From the NCBI RefSeq assembly GCF_947496485.1, contig NZ_CANMCZ010000001.1:739596-803595 (forward strand): 64,000 bases of DNA, given 5' to 3'. Source of the stretch: an uncultured Winogradskyella sp. GTDB lineage: Bacteria > Bacteroidota > Bacteroidia > Flavobacteriales > Flavobacteriaceae. This document shows, piece by piece, positions 39,257 to 49,004 of this stretch (the first letter of the stretch is position 1; every line of letters begins with the position of its first letter). The notes beneath the pieces are model-generated. The model saw only the letters and a program-made list of their open reading frames with translations. It searched no databases and was not told where the DNA came from. The translations under genes were made by a program, and so were the position numbers.

Positions 39257-40641
39257 TAGTTTAAATGTTTTGAAATATCAATAATTTTACCTTCAACCGC
39301 TGTAGCTGCAGCCACTAAAGGACTAGCTAAGATAGTTCTTGAACCTTGACCTTGTCTACCTTCAAAATTTCTATTTGAGGTTGATACACAATATTCGCCT
39401 TGTGGAATTTTATCATCATTCATTGCTAAACATGCTGAGCATCCTGGTTGACGTAACTCAAACCCGGCTTCATCAAAAACAGTTTTTAAACCTTCTTCAA
39501 TAATCTGTGCTTCAACCTGCTTACTTCCTGGCACCAACCAAGCCGTAACATTTTTTGCTTTCTTCTTACCTTTTATATATTCAGCTGCAACTCTAAAATC
39601 TTCAATTCTAGAATTAGTACAACTTCCGATGAACACAAAATTGATTGGTTTATTGATTAAACTCTCCCCAGCTTCAAAGTTCATATAGGCTAATGATTTT
39701 TTAAATGATGGATTTTCATCAACTGGAATATTTTCAGAAATCTTAATTCCCATTCCAGGATTAGTTCCATAAGTAATCATTGGTTCTATATCTTCTGCAT
39801 CGAAGCTGTATTCTTTATCAAATTGAGCTCCTTCGTCTGTAGGTAATGTTTTCCAATACGCTACTTTCTTTTCAAATTCTCCCCCTTGTGGTGCAAATTT
39901 TCGTCCTTTCACATACTCAAAGGTTGTTTCATCTGGCGCAATCATTCCTCCTCTGGCTCCCATTTCAATGCTCATATTACAAACCGTCATACGGCCTTCC
40001 ATGCTCATCTCTTCAAAGACATTCCCTGCATATTCACAGAAATAACCTGTACCAGAATTTGTACCTAATTTTGAAATAATATAAAGGATGACATCTTTTG
40101 GTAAGACGCCATTCTTTAGTTTGCCATTAACCGATACTCTTAAACTTTTCGGTTTTTTCAACAACAAGCATTGACTCGCAAATACTTGCGCGACTTGACT
40201 TGTTCCTATACCAAATGCAATGGCTCCGAAGGCACCATGCGTTGAAGTATGACTATCACCGCAGACCATGGTCAAGCCTGGTTGTGTCACTCCCAACTCT
40301 GGAGCCATTACATGCACAATTCCATTATACTTATGTCCTAACTCATATAATGTAATATTGTTTTTCTTACAGTTTTTTGAAAGCTGCTCTAATTGTTGTC
40401 TAGAGAGTTTATCTCTAACTGGTTGATCTTGATTTAATGTTGGAGTGTTATGATCTGCCGTGGCAACAATTTGATTAGGCCTAAAAACAGGAATTCCGCG
40501 ATCTTCCAATTCATTGAAAGCTTGCGGACTTGTCACTTCGTGTATTAAATGTTTATCAATATATAGTATCTGTGGACCGTTTTCAATACTACTAACCACA
40601 TGCGAATCCCAGACTTTATCGAATAATGTTTTCTTTGACAT
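39256..40641 (-). CDS. leuC: 3-isopropylmalate dehydratase large subunit
   Basis: A 461-residue aconitase-family subunit. The [4Fe-4S] cysteines are in [11 protein letters not shown] and in [31 protein letters not shown] is the other hallmark. It begins on the base after the leuA stop. Confidence 0.96.
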   Translation of the reverse strand: MSKKTLFDKVWDSHVVSSIENGPQILYIDKHLIHEVTSPQAFNELEDRGIPVFRPNQIVATADHNTPTLNQDQPVRDKLSRQQLEQLSKNCKKNNITLYELGHKYNGIVHVMAPELGVTQPGLTMVCGDSHTSTHGAFGAIAFGIGTSQVAQVFASQCLLLKKPKSLRVSVNGKLKNGVLPKDVILYIISKLGTNSGTGYFCEYAGNVFEEMSMEGRMTVCNMSIEMGARGGMIAPDETTFEYVKGRKFAPQGGEFEKKVAYWKTLPTDEGAQFDKEYSFDAEDIEPMITYGTNPGMGIKISENIPVDENPSFKKSLAYMNFEAGESLINKPINFVFIGSCTNSRIEDFRVAAEYIKGKKKAKNVTAWLVPGSKQVEAQIIEEGLKTVFDEAGFELRQPGCSACLAMNDDKIPQGEYCVSTSNRNFEGRQGQGSRTILASPLVAAATAVEGKIIDISKHLN

Positions 40642-41817
40642 CTAAGCTGAAATTATTTGTTCATAAACCTTACTTGTTTCAATGATCTGATGGATATCAT
40701 TATCATTAATTTCTTTCTTTCTGTCTGCAAAATTTAAAAAATTAGCATATACATCATCCAACTGAAGTTTAGTTAATTCGTAACCTACTTTTTTTGCTCT
40801 ATAAGCTAAAGCAGCTCTACCGCTCCTTGCTGTAAGCACAATAGCAGAATCAGTTACACCTACATCTTTAGGGTCAATTATTTCGTAAGTTTCACGGTTT
40901 TTAATCACACCATCCTGATGGATTCCAGAACTATGTGCAAACGCGTTAGCACCAACAATTGCCTTATTTGGCTGAGTATATATTCCCATACTATCACTAA
41001 CCAATTGGCTCATTCCGTATAACATCGATGTATTAATATTAGTATCTAATTTTAGATATGGATGTTGCTTTAAAACCATCACGACTTCTTCTAAAGCCGT
41101 ATTGCCTGCACGCTCACCAATACCATTGATAGTACACTCAATTTGTCGCGCTCCATTAATTACTCCTTCGATAGAATTTGCTGTTGCTAAGCCTAAGTCA
41201 TTGTGACAATGACAAGATAAAATGGCTTTTTCAATCCCTTTTACATTCTCTTTAAGGTACTTAATTTTTGCTCCATACTCACTAGGCAAACAATAACCTG
41301 TTGTATCTGGAATATTCAATACTGTTGCACCAGCTTTTATAGCAACTTCACAAACTTTAGCTAGATATTCATTATCTGTTCTACCGGCATCTTCAGCATA
41401 AAACTCAACATCCTCCACAAAAGATTTAGCATATTTCACTGCTGCAAATGCACGTTCTAAGATTTCTTCTTGAGTCGACTTAAACTTGTGAACGATATGT
41501 GACTCTGACGTGCCAATTCCTGTATGAATTCTAGGTTTTACAGCATACTTTAAAGCTTCTGCAGCAACCTTAATATCATTTTCAACTGAACGCGTTAAAC
41601 CGCAAACCGTAGCATTTTTTACAATTTTTGAAATGGCTTCAACTGATTTAAAATCACCTGGGCTTGAGACGGGAAAACCTGCTTCTATAACATCTACACC
41701 AAGAGCATCTAACTGTTCTGCAATGACAACCTTTTGATCTGTGTTGAGTTTACAACCTGGAACTTGCTCTCCATCACGAAGTGTTGTATCGAAGATTTGA
41801 ATATTGTTATTTGACAT
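40642..41817 (-). CDS. leuA: 2-isopropylmalate synthase, short form
   Basis: A 391-residue HMGL-like TIM-barrel enzyme condensing acetyl-CoA and 2-oxoisovalerate. It starts [16 protein letters not shown]; metal ligands are in this motif and in [23 protein letters not shown] and [10 protein letters not shown] follow. Classical LeuA proteins have ~510 residues with a C-terminal leucine-binding domain; this protein stops right after the accessory subdomain, so leucine feedback by that route is absent. A homocitrate or citramalate synthase is a possible alternative by sequence, but the leuCDB operon argues for leucine. Confidence 0.92.
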   Translation of the reverse strand: MSNNNIQIFDTTLRDGEQVPGCKLNTDQKVVIAEQLDALGVDVIEAGFPVSSPGDFKSVEAISKIVKNATVCGLTRSVENDIKVAAEALKYAVKPRIHTGIGTSESHIVHKFKSTQEEILERAFAAVKYAKSFVEDVEFYAEDAGRTDNEYLAKVCEVAIKAGATVLNIPDTTGYCLPSEYGAKIKYLKENVKGIEKAILSCHCHNDLGLATANSIEGVINGARQIECTINGIGERAGNTALEEVVMVLKQHPYLKLDTNINTSMLYGMSQLVSDSMGIYTQPNKAIVGANAFAHSSGIHQDGVIKNRETYEIIDPKDVGVTDSAIVLTARSGRAALAYRAKKVGYELTKLQLDDVYANFLNFADRKKEINDNDIHQIIETSKVYEQIISA

Positions 41818-41842
41818 TTATCAAAATATAGTTTAGTATTGT

Positions 41843-41881
41843 CTAACGAAGTTAGGTTTTGAATTTGTCTAATGAGACAAA
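41843..41881 (-). promoter_or_regulatory. two hairpins in the leuA leader
   Basis: On the minus strand a 7-bp stem TTTGTCT-CATT-AGACAAA (41864-41881) is followed by CTAAC-TTC-GTTAG (41843-41855), just ahead of the leuA start. They may be an attenuator-like leader or a repressor site; no T run follows. Confidence 0.35.
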
Positions 41882-41910
41882 CCATAAATTGATTTTACGA
41901 TGTTCAAAAT

Positions 41911-41918
41911 CAAATTTA
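41911..41918 (-). promoter_or_regulatory. candidate -7 box of the leu-ppc operon
   Basis: On the minus strand TAAATTTG fits TAnnTTTG exactly and lies 94 bases before the leuA start, upstream of the two leader hairpins. In such AT-rich DNA an exact match can occur by chance. Confidence 0.35.
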
Positions 41919-41961
41919 TATGTTATAAATCTGACAATCAACAATATAAGTCTATTTTCTA

Positions 41962-43512
41962 TTGATAACTAAAGACCAAAAAGATAATTTATTTTCGCTC
42001 ATCAAGTCATTGACAAAGTCTGAAAAACGACAATTTAAGCTTTATGTAGGGAGACTTGGTGTAAATACAGATTCGAAATTCTTAAAACTTTTTAATCTTT
42101 TAGATAAAGCTAAGTCTTATAATGAAGCTACAATTATAAAAAGTGGTATTGTAAAAAAGACACAACTTGCTAATGTAAAAGCGCATTTATACAAACAGAT
42201 TTTAATTAGCTTAAAATTAAATCCATCGCATCAAAATATCCGTTCTCAAATTAGGGAGCAGCTTGATTTCGCATCTATTTTATATCACAAAGGTCTATAT
42301 AAACAAAGTCTAAAAATTCTAGATAAAGCCAAAGAATTAGCAATAGTTAATGAGGAAAAAAATATGGCTTTTGAAATCGTAGAACTCGAAAAGATAATTG
42401 AGTCACAGTATATTACTCGAAGTATTAGTACACGAGCAGATGAATTGGCTATTCAAGCTAAAAATTTGAGTGCTCAAAATGTGATTGCTAGTAAGCTTTC
42501 TAATTTGTCCCTTCAACTTTACAGTACTATCCTCAAAACGGGTTATGTAAAAAATGAAAAGGAAAGTCAAAAAGTCACTAAATATTTTAATGACCGTCTA
42601 CCTAAAGTCAATTTAGCTAAATTAGGATTTAGAGAAAAATTATGGCTCTATAAAGCTCATCTTTGGTATAGTTTCTTGATGCAAGATTTTTTGAATTGTT
42701 ACAAATATGCTTCAAAATGGGTAGACTTATTTCATCAAAACCCAAGTATGATTAACCTCAACCCTGTATTTTACTTAAAAGGAAATAATTATCTATTAGA
42801 ATCACTATTTTTTATTAGCAACAAATCAAAATTTATAAAGAAACTTGAGCATTTTAAAACTACAGTTAATAATCCAAAGTTTAACAAAGATGAAAACGTA
42901 TCGACTTTAGTTTTTCTTTATACTAATTTTCATAGTATTAATCAGCATTTCATTGACGGTAGCTTTGAAAAGGGTTTAGTTTTGATTCCACAAATTGAAA
43001 AAGAACTTATTCAATTTGAAGATAGAATTGATCCACACCATAAAATGATTTTCTATTACAAGTTTGCTAGTTTACAATTTGGTGCTGGCAATAACAAAGC
43101 TTGTATTAAATACCTGGACAAAATAATCTCTAACAAATCACTATCTATGCGCGAAGATTTGTTATGTTTTTCTCGAGTATTAAATCTTGTAGCACATTAT
43201 GAAGCCGGACTTGATTATCATTTAGAAACACTACTTAGAACTACCTATAAATTTTTAATAAAAATGAACGATTTGCACGAAGTGCAAAAAGAAATGATAA
43301 AATTTATTAGAGGTCTTCAAGATATTTATCCGCACGATCTTAAAAACGCGTTTAAAGATTTATTAGAACGACTTAAAGTTTATGAAGATCATCCTTTTGA
43401 GCGCAGAGCATTTCTGTACTTAGATATTATTTCTTGGCTCGAAAGTAAAATTGAAAACAAGCCTGTAGGTGAAATAATTCAAAATAAATATTTAGTAAAA
43501 AAAGCACCTTGA
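41962..43512 (+). CDS. uncharacterised helical (TPR-like) protein
   Basis: A 516-residue, signal-less protein that I recognise only as a type common in Flavobacteriaceae. It begins with a conserved-looking helix pair (DNLFSLIKSLTKSEKRQFKL) and continues as repeated amphipathic helices with the spacing of TPR-like repeats, e.g. ASILYHKGLYKQSLKILDKAKEL near 105-127. No catalytic motif is seen. The only usable start in frame is TTG at 41962, since a stop lies five codons upstream. It is a single gene, divergent from leuA. A scaffold role is conceivable but unproven. Confidence 0.75.
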   Translation: MITKDQKDNLFSLIKSLTKSEKRQFKLYVGRLGVNTDSKFLKLFNLLDKAKSYNEATIIKSGIVKKTQLANVKAHLYKQILISLKLNPSHQNIRSQIREQLDFASILYHKGLYKQSLKILDKAKELAIVNEEKNMAFEIVELEKIIESQYITRSISTRADELAIQAKNLSAQNVIASKLSNLSLQLYSTILKTGYVKNEKESQKVTKYFNDRLPKVNLAKLGFREKLWLYKAHLWYSFLMQDFLNCYKYASKWVDLFHQNPSMINLNPVFYLKGNNYLLESLFFISNKSKFIKKLEHFKTTVNNPKFNKDENVSTLVFLYTNFHSINQHFIDGSFEKGLVLIPQIEKELIQFEDRIDPHHKMIFYYKFASLQFGAGNNKACIKYLDKIISNKSLSMREDLLCFSRVLNLVAHYEAGLDYHLETLLRTTYKFLIKMNDLHEVQKEMIKFIRGLQDIYPHDLKNAFKDLLERLKVYEDHPFERRAFLYLDIISWLESKIENKPVGEIIQNKYLVKKAP

Positions 43513-43550
43513 TTTTCCGAAAATCATAAAAAAAGTATAAAAACTAAAAA

Positions 43551-43558
43551 TAAATTTG
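43551..43558 (+). promoter_or_regulatory. candidate -7 box ahead of the SAM riboswitch
   Basis: TAAATTTG fits TAnnTTTG exactly and lies 60 bases upstream of the aptamer, a sensible place for the metYX promoter. A -33 element is not obvious. Confidence 0.35.
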
Positions 43559-43617
43559 GTTTTTAAATTTTTGTGTTGCAATATTTGTGCTCACAAAGTT
43601 CAAACACTTACTGAAAT

Positions 43618-43738
43618 GTTATCAAGAAAGGCGGAGAGATAGACTCGATGAAGCCTTAGCAACCCTTAGATTCACTAAGAAGGTGCTAAATTCTACTTGA
43701 ATACGCAAGTCATTTTTTGCAAATTCCGGATAGATAAC
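43618..43738 (+). ncRNA. SAM-I riboswitch aptamer controlling metY-metX
   Basis: The sequence follows the S-box/SAM-I consensus: P1 GTTATC (43618-43623) pairs with GATAAC (43733-43738). In between come TCAAGAAAGGCGGAGAGA, the GATGAAGCC segment, TTAGCAACC, the AAGGTGCTAAATTC strand that forms the SAM pocket, and a P4-like hairpin around CTTGAATACGCAAG. It sits in the leader of methionine-synthesis genes, so SAM binding should lower their expression. Confidence 0.93.
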
Positions 43739-43744
43739 TCAAGA

Positions 43745-43776
43745 CTAATTACCCATCTGTAATTAGCATTTTCTTT
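43745..43776 (+). terminator. terminator/expression platform of the SAM riboswitch
   Basis: CTAATTAC-CCATCT-GTAATTAG is a perfect 8-bp stem starting 6 bases after the aptamer, followed by CATTTTCTTT. The short distance to P1 and the T-rich tail fit a transcriptional OFF switch, although the stem is AT-rich. Confidence 0.65.
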
Positions 43777-43860
43777 ATAACATTTTTCTATTAAGTACGC
43801 TTCTTATGAAGCTTATTTGGCTTTTGGTTTAATTTATTTTAACTCAAAAAACTTAGAAAA

Positions 43861-45159
43861 ATGAGTACACAAAAATTTGCAACCCAAGCGTTGCATGCAG
43901 GGCACGACGTTAGTCAAACAGGAGGAACAAGAGCCGTTCCTATTTATCAATCTACTGCTTATGTTTTCGATGATTCGGATGATGCAGCAGGACGATTTAA
44001 TTTATCAGTTCCAGGATTTATTTACACACGTTTAAACAATCCGACTAATGATATTTTAGAGCAACGTTTAGCAGCTTTAGAAGGAGGCATCGCTGCAGTA
44101 GCCACTGCGTCTGGAACAGCAGCCATCTCTACAACATTATTAACACTTTTAAGAGCCGGAGATCATATCGTTGCATCCAATAGCTTGTATGGCGGAACCT
44201 ACAATTTATTAAGCGTTACATTACCTAGACATGGCATCACAACCACTTTTGTTGACCCATCTGATCCAGAAAACTTTCAAAAAGCAGCTCAAGAAAATAC
44301 AAGAGCTATTTTTGTAGAGTCTTTAGGAAATCCAAAACTCGATATTTTAGATATTGAGGCTATTTCTGTTGCAGCAAAAGCACACAAAGTGCCTCTTATT
44401 GTAGACAATACAGTGGCAACACCATATTTACTAAATCCTATTGAGTATGGAGCAAATATCGTTATTCATTCTTTAACCAAATACATAAATGGTAACGGAA
44501 CATCACTTGGAGGTGTTATTATTGACGCTGGTACTTTTGATTGGACCAATGGAAAATTTCCTGAGTTTACAGAACCGTCAGCTGGATATCATGGATTAGT
44601 GTATAGCGAAGTTATTGGAGCTGCTGCATTTATAGCAAAAATTAGAATTGAAGGCTTACGAGATTATGGTGGTGCATTGAGCCCATTTAATGCATTTCAA
44701 ATTATTCAAGGTTTAGAAACCTTAGAGTTACGTATTCTTAAACACAGTGAAAATGCCCTCGAATTAGCAAAATGGTTACAAGAACAACCAGAAGTAAAAT
44801 GGGTGAATTATCCAGGATTAGAAACGAGCAAATACAATAACCTTGCAAAAAAATACTTACCAAAAGGACAAAGCGGTATTGTAACCTTTGGAGCTGATGG
44901 CGGATATGATGCCGCAAAAACCATTGCAGATACTACAAAACTGTTCTCTCTATTGGCAAATATTGGAGACACAAAATCACTCATTATTCATCCTGCGAGT
45001 ACAACACACCAACAATTAAGTGATGATGCTCAAGAAACTACAGGAGTAACCAAAGATCTTATTCGTTTGTCTGTTGGCATTGAAAATATCGAAGACTTAA
45101 AAGCCGATTTAAAAGAAGCTTTTGCTGTTGTAAAGCAGAAGAAAGCGCTTCAAAATTAA
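43861..45159 (+). CDS. metY: O-acetylhomoserine sulfhydrylase
   Basis: A 432-residue Cys/Met-metabolism PLP enzyme. The PLP lysine is Lys207 in VIHSLTKYINGNG, with Asp182 in VDNT; YTRLNNPTNDILEQR and the C-terminal 'HPASTTHQQLS' with 'RLSVGIENIEDL' are characteristic. The length (~430) and the insert containing 'GTFDWTNGKFPEF' mark the MetY (sulfide-using) branch rather than cystathionine synthase. It forms homocysteine from O-acetylhomoserine, which the next gene supplies, under a SAM riboswitch. Confidence 0.93.
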   Translation: MSTQKFATQALHAGHDVSQTGGTRAVPIYQSTAYVFDDSDDAAGRFNLSVPGFIYTRLNNPTNDILEQRLAALEGGIAAVATASGTAAISTTLLTLLRAGDHIVASNSLYGGTYNLLSVTLPRHGITTTFVDPSDPENFQKAAQENTRAIFVESLGNPKLDILDIEAISVAAKAHKVPLIVDNTVATPYLLNPIEYGANIVIHSLTKYINGNGTSLGGVIIDAGTFDWTNGKFPEFTEPSAGYHGLVYSEVIGAAAFIAKIRIEGLRDYGGALSPFNAFQIIQGLETLELRILKHSENALELAKWLQEQPEVKWVNYPGLETSKYNNLAKKYLPKGQSGIVTFGADGGYDAAKTIADTTKLFSLLANIGDTKSLIIHPASTTHQQLSDDAQETTGVTKDLIRLSVGIENIEDLKADLKEAFAVVKQKKALQN

Positions 45160-45232
45160 TCTTTTACAAATAGGGTTGAATTCAAACAGATATCTCTTTT
45201 TAGAAGTATCTGTTTAATCGCTTAAAATTAAA

Positions 45233-46240
45233 ATGGAAAAATTAAAGTATTTAAATATTTCTGATTTTCTTACAGATTCTGGCAAGACTTATTCCATAAA
45301 CTTGTCTTACCAAACATTTGGAAAAGCACTGTATGATGCGCCTATTGTTTTAGTTAATCATGCACTTACAGCTAATTCTAATGTTATTGGCGAGCAAGGT
45401 TGGTGGAATGATTTAATTGGGACAAACAAATGTATAGACACTAATTTATATACCATTTTAGCATTCAATATACCAGGAAATGGCTACGATAATAAAACTG
45501 AAAACTTAATAGAAAACTATAAGGATTTTACCGCTAGAGATATAGCTAAATTGTTTGCTTTGGGATTAAAGAAATTAAAATTAGATCAACTTTTTGCAGT
45601 TATTGGAGGTTCTGTTGGTGGCGGAATTGCATGGGAATTGGCTGCACTAAAACCAAACTTAATAGAGCATTTAATCCCTGTAGCTACCGATTGGAAATCT
45701 ACCGATTGGCTCATTGCTAATTGCCATATACAAGATGCTATTCTCAATCATTCAAGTGAACCTTTAGCAGATGCTAGAATGCATGCTATGACCTTATATC
45801 GCACTCCAGAGTCTTTAAAGCAAAAGTTTGAAAGAACTAAAAAAAATGATGCACTGTTTAATATTGAATCATGGTTAAATTATCATGGTGATACCTTAAA
45901 CAATCGTTTCAGCCTTTCTGCTTATAAAATAATGAATCAAATTTTGCGAACAATTGATATTACCAAGGAAGGAGGTGCTTTTTTAGAGGTAGCTTCAAAA
46001 ATTACATCCAATATTCATATCATTACTATCAACTCAGATTTGTTTTTTAAAGCTGAAGAAAACTGGACTACTTTCGTAGAACTTAAAAGTGTGAAAGAGA
46101 ATGTAAATATCCATGAGATAAAGTCGATTCATGGACATGACGCTTTTCTGATTGAGTTTGATCAATTGGCCAAGTTCTTGAAACCTATATTTAAAGTTAA
46201 AGTGAACACATTAGAACATGCTTCTAAATCTGTAGCTTAA
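45233..46240 (+). CDS. metX: homoserine O-acetyltransferase
   Basis: A 335-residue alpha/beta-hydrolase-fold acyltransferase. The nucleophile Ser127 is in VIGGSVGGGIAWE; VNHALTANS at about 41-49 is the oxyanion/substrate region of MetX proteins, and the triad is completed by an Asp in INSDLFF and a His in IHGHDAFLIEF. It lies 73 bases after metY and shares its riboswitch. Acetyl rather than succinyl use is inferred from pairing with MetY. Confidence 0.9.
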   Translation: MEKLKYLNISDFLTDSGKTYSINLSYQTFGKALYDAPIVLVNHALTANSNVIGEQGWWNDLIGTNKCIDTNLYTILAFNIPGNGYDNKTENLIENYKDFTARDIAKLFALGLKKLKLDQLFAVIGGSVGGGIAWELAALKPNLIEHLIPVATDWKSTDWLIANCHIQDAILNHSSEPLADARMHAMTLYRTPESLKQKFERTKKNDALFNIESWLNYHGDTLNNRFSLSAYKIMNQILRTIDITKEGGAFLEVASKITSNIHIITINSDLFFKAEENWTTFVELKSVKENVNIHEIKSIHGHDAFLIEFDQLAKFLKPIFKVKVNTLEHASKSVA

Positions 46241-46258
46241 GTTAATGTGCTATTAACC

Positions 46259-46293
46259 AAAAACTCAAACTGAATGTTTGGGTTTTTATTTTT
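46259..46293 (+). terminator. intrinsic terminator after metX
   Basis: AAAAACTCAAAC pairs with GTTTGGGTTTTT across a 5-base loop (one mismatch/wobble) and is followed by a T run, ~19 bases after the metX stop. Confidence 0.8.
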
Positions 46294-46369
46294 TCATCAA
46301 TAAAATTAGAAAGACTAATGTTTAAATTCTAGCAAAAAACAAGTATCTTTTCATAGATATAATTAGCTA

Positions 46370-47824
46370 GTGATAAGTAATTCTTACATAGACCTTCATT
46401 GTCATCCGTCTTTAAAACCTTATGGAAAGAGTTTTAAATACCAACCACAAAAACAAAATCATCTCAATAGTGGTAGAAAAAATTCTATTTGGCATTACAG
46501 TCCTCCAAATTTCTTAGAAAGACAAGTAAATAGGTTACTTACACTTACAAAATTTACACAAACAGACCTTACCGCTTTAGCAAAAGCAAACTGTAACGTT
46601 GTTGTCATTTCTTTGTATCCTTTTGAAAAACATTTTTTAAAAAAGAAAATGTTGGGAGTAAAATTCATTCCTGATTTACTAGTTAATCTCGCTGCAGGAG
46701 TAAGTCAAAAACGTATTGATAATTTAAGGAATCATAATAGTTATTTTCAAGATTTAAAGGACGAATATAACTACTATATGCAATTGCATAATATGGCTCA
46801 AATTATCGATGGTGTTACATTTACATATCGATTGGTAAATAGCTATTCAGATATATTAAAGAATATCAATGATTCAACTTCAGACCGAAAAGTCATCAGT
46901 TTAGTTTCAACTATTGAAGGTGCTCATGCTTTTGAAACAGGGTTGCACAAAGATAAAGATACAGCGGATGAAGCTGCTGTTATAAACCATATCGAAATCG
47001 TTAAAAATTGGGATAACAAACCATTTTTTATCACTTTGGCGCATCATTTTTATAATGAGATTTGTGGTCATGCCAGAAGCATCGGTATTGGCTTGATTAA
47101 AAAACAACAAAATCGTGGGTTAAATGCTGAAATCACAGATTTGGGCTATAAAGTCATTGATAAACTTTTAGACAATTCTGATAATAAGCGTATTCTCATT
47201 GATGTTAAGCACATGAGTACTGCTTCTAGAAAGACATACTATCATTTACTAGACAGCAAATATGCTAGCGAAAATATCCCAATAATTGTAAGTCATGGTG
47301 CGGTAAACGGAAAACGTTCTATTGTTGAATGGAATACCTCAGATTCTAAGCTTAGCAAAGAATTTAATGATACGGATATTAACTTTTACGATTCAGAACT
47401 ATTGCGAATTGCAAAATCTAAAGGTGTTTTTGGCTTACAGTTAGATGAGCGACGTATAGCAAGTAAAGGTGCAATTAGAAGTTCTAGAATTTATTGGCCA
47501 AACAAAAAAAGACGGTATAAGAATAAGTCTGAATTAATTTGGAATCAGATTCAACACATTGCAGAAATTCTAGATAAAAAAGGCTTGTTTTGTTGGGAAA
47601 CTGTCGCTATAGGCTCAGATTTTGATGGTATTGTTAATCCAATAAAAGGACTTTGGACAGCTGAAAATATAGAAGACATAAAACCTTATCTTATTGAAAA
47701 AGCGCAAGACTATCTTAATAAAAACAGGACTAACTTGCAGATGCAAAATCAAATTTCAGCAGAAGAAATTATTGACCGTTTACTATTTATAAATGCGAAC
47801 GAATTTTTAAAAAGAAATTTTTAA
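46370..47824 (+). CDS. membrane-dipeptidase-like metallopeptidase (M19 family)
   Basis: A 484-residue amidohydrolase-fold protein. M19 landmarks occur in order: YIDLHCHPS (7-15) at the first metal site, STIEGAHAFETG with the bridging Glu, LIDVKHMSTASRK and PIIVSHGAV with the two metal histidines, and AIGSDFDGI. The first motif is HxH rather than the HxD of characterised renal dipeptidases, and there are extra segments near the N-terminus and around 370-410. No signal peptide is apparent. It begins with GTG. Probably a dipeptidase or related hydrolase; substrate unknown. Confidence 0.78.
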   Translation: MISNSYIDLHCHPSLKPYGKSFKYQPQKQNHLNSGRKNSIWHYSPPNFLERQVNRLLTLTKFTQTDLTALAKANCNVVVISLYPFEKHFLKKKMLGVKFIPDLLVNLAAGVSQKRIDNLRNHNSYFQDLKDEYNYYMQLHNMAQIIDGVTFTYRLVNSYSDILKNINDSTSDRKVISLVSTIEGAHAFETGLHKDKDTADEAAVINHIEIVKNWDNKPFFITLAHHFYNEICGHARSIGIGLIKKQQNRGLNAEITDLGYKVIDKLLDNSDNKRILIDVKHMSTASRKTYYHLLDSKYASENIPIIVSHGAVNGKRSIVEWNTSDSKLSKEFNDTDINFYDSELLRIAKSKGVFGLQLDERRIASKGAIRSSRIYWPNKKRRYKNKSELIWNQIQHIAEILDKKGLFCWETVAIGSDFDGIVNPIKGLWTAENIEDIKPYLIEKAQDYLNKNRTNLQMQNQISAEEIIDRLLFINANEFLKRNF

Positions 47825-47887
47825 ATAAAAAAGGGCCATCCGAAGATGACCCAATTTTCCCTTAAATTAAGCAAAAACTATTATTTT

Positions 47888-48142
47888 TCAGCAACTACAA
47901 GCAAGACGAAATTTATTGCTGGTAACCCGTTCACCTCTTTCGTAATAACCTATTTCTGATAAAATATTTAAAGCGGTAGATAGTTTATATGCATTAGTAA
48001 AGTTGAATGTTATCAACGATTCTTTAGGATATAATCTAACATTATTCACCTCATCAATTTCTTGCAATTCGTTTTTAATATAAGCTGAACAATTATTACA
48101 AAAACGCTGTTGGACTTCTATTCTAGCTATAGTGGCTTTCAT
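47888..48142 (-). CDS. small CxxC/HMA-like protein
   Basis: An 84-residue protein with the size and beta-alpha-beta layout of a heavy-metal-associated (HMA) domain: FCNNC near residues 10-14 is the metal-binding CxxC, followed by EVNNVRLYPKESLITFNF as the next strands. It ends in ACSC, adding two cysteines. I start it at the ATG at 48142; a TTG at 48154 would add four residues. It closes the exported-protein operon, 14 bases after the barrel gene. Metal handling is a reasonable guess, since a heme protein starts the operon. Confidence 0.65.
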   Translation of the reverse strand: MKATIARIEVQQRFCNNCSAYIKNELQEIDEVNNVRLYPKESLITFNFTNAYKLSTALNILSEIGYYERGERVTSNKFRLACSC

Positions 48143-48156
48143 TTTTTCTATCAACT

Positions 48157-49002
48157 CTAAAATACTCTAGACAAATTAAACCCAAAGAAAATATCTCCTT
48201 TACCCCAATCACCAGTTCCTTGTCCTAAAAATCCATTGGTATTCATAGGCTGTGCATTAGTGAAATGTAATTGAAATACGTGTCCACCTGTTTCTATATC
48301 CACACCAACAGAAAGTGGATTAACAAACGGTGAATTATCTGTTCTATTTAGATGTAATCCATAATCAAAATTAAGAGATAACCGCTTTGTTAATTTGTGT
48401 CTTCCTCCAAAACCAACAACGTATTGAGAGTTGTGTTGTTCGTCAATATCTACATAGTTATCGTGGAAAAATGTAGGCATCAATTGTAATGAAAAATTCT
48501 TATTAAACTTCTTAGAAATCAATAACTGTGTAGTATAACCTAGTCTATTTTTAAACTTTAATCCTGGTAATATAGCATCATCTAAAGATGTATTAATTAA
48601 AATATTGCTTGAGCTTACAATAGTAAAAGGAAAACCACCCTTTTTCTCTCTTACTAAACGCATTTTAAGTGACGATTCATAAATTTTTCTGAACGAACTT
48701 CTAGAAACGCCAATATTAATACCATCAGTAATACCATAAAGAAAATTTATTCTTGTAACAGCTTGGTCTAAACCAAAGAAATCTTTAAAACCTGTTTCTA
48801 TTGAACCAAATCTATGAGATATTATAAGGTAAAGTTCATCTTCTGAAATCATTTTAGTAGACTCAAAATTTACGATTTTAAGGCCTTTAAAGGCTGCGCT
48901 TTTATAATCTTCCTCAACCTCAGCATCTATTTCAGAAAATAAGTCATCTTGTGAGAAAACTAATGTTGGTATTAAAAAAATTACTAAGTATATATATTTC
49001 AT
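48157..49002 (-). CDS. DUF5777-like outer-membrane beta-barrel protein
   Basis: A 281-residue protein with a signal peptide ending VFSQ (about residue 18). The remainder alternates beta strands and turns (GITDGINIGVSRS, FSLQLMPTFF, YVVGFGGRHKLTKRLSLNFDYG) and ends with a strand LSRVF, as in small outer-membrane barrels. It resembles the DUF5777 family frequent in Bacteroidota near YceI and cytochrome-like genes. It starts 2 bases after the OB-fold gene. Function is unknown; the family name is from recognition, not a search. Confidence 0.7.
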   Translation of the reverse strand: MKYIYLVIFLIPTLVFSQDDLFSEIDAEVEEDYKSAAFKGLKIVNFESTKMISEDELYLIISHRFGSIETGFKDFFGLDQAVTRINFLYGITDGINIGVSRSSFRKIYESSLKMRLVREKKGGFPFTIVSSSNILINTSLDDAILPGLKFKNRLGYTTQLLISKKFNKNFSLQLMPTFFHDNYVDIDEQHNSQYVVGFGGRHKLTKRLSLNFDYGLHLNRTDNSPFVNPLSVGVDIETGGHVFQLHFTNAQPMNTNGFLGQGTGDWGKGDIFFGFNLSRVF

Positions 49003-49004
49003 TA

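Noticed and set aside
41750..41890. Possible leucine leader peptide (MVCLIRQIQNLTSLDNTK...) before leuA on the minus strand
   Set aside because: Only four leucine codons, scattered, no terminator/antiterminator pair, and the frame runs on into leuA; looks like chance.
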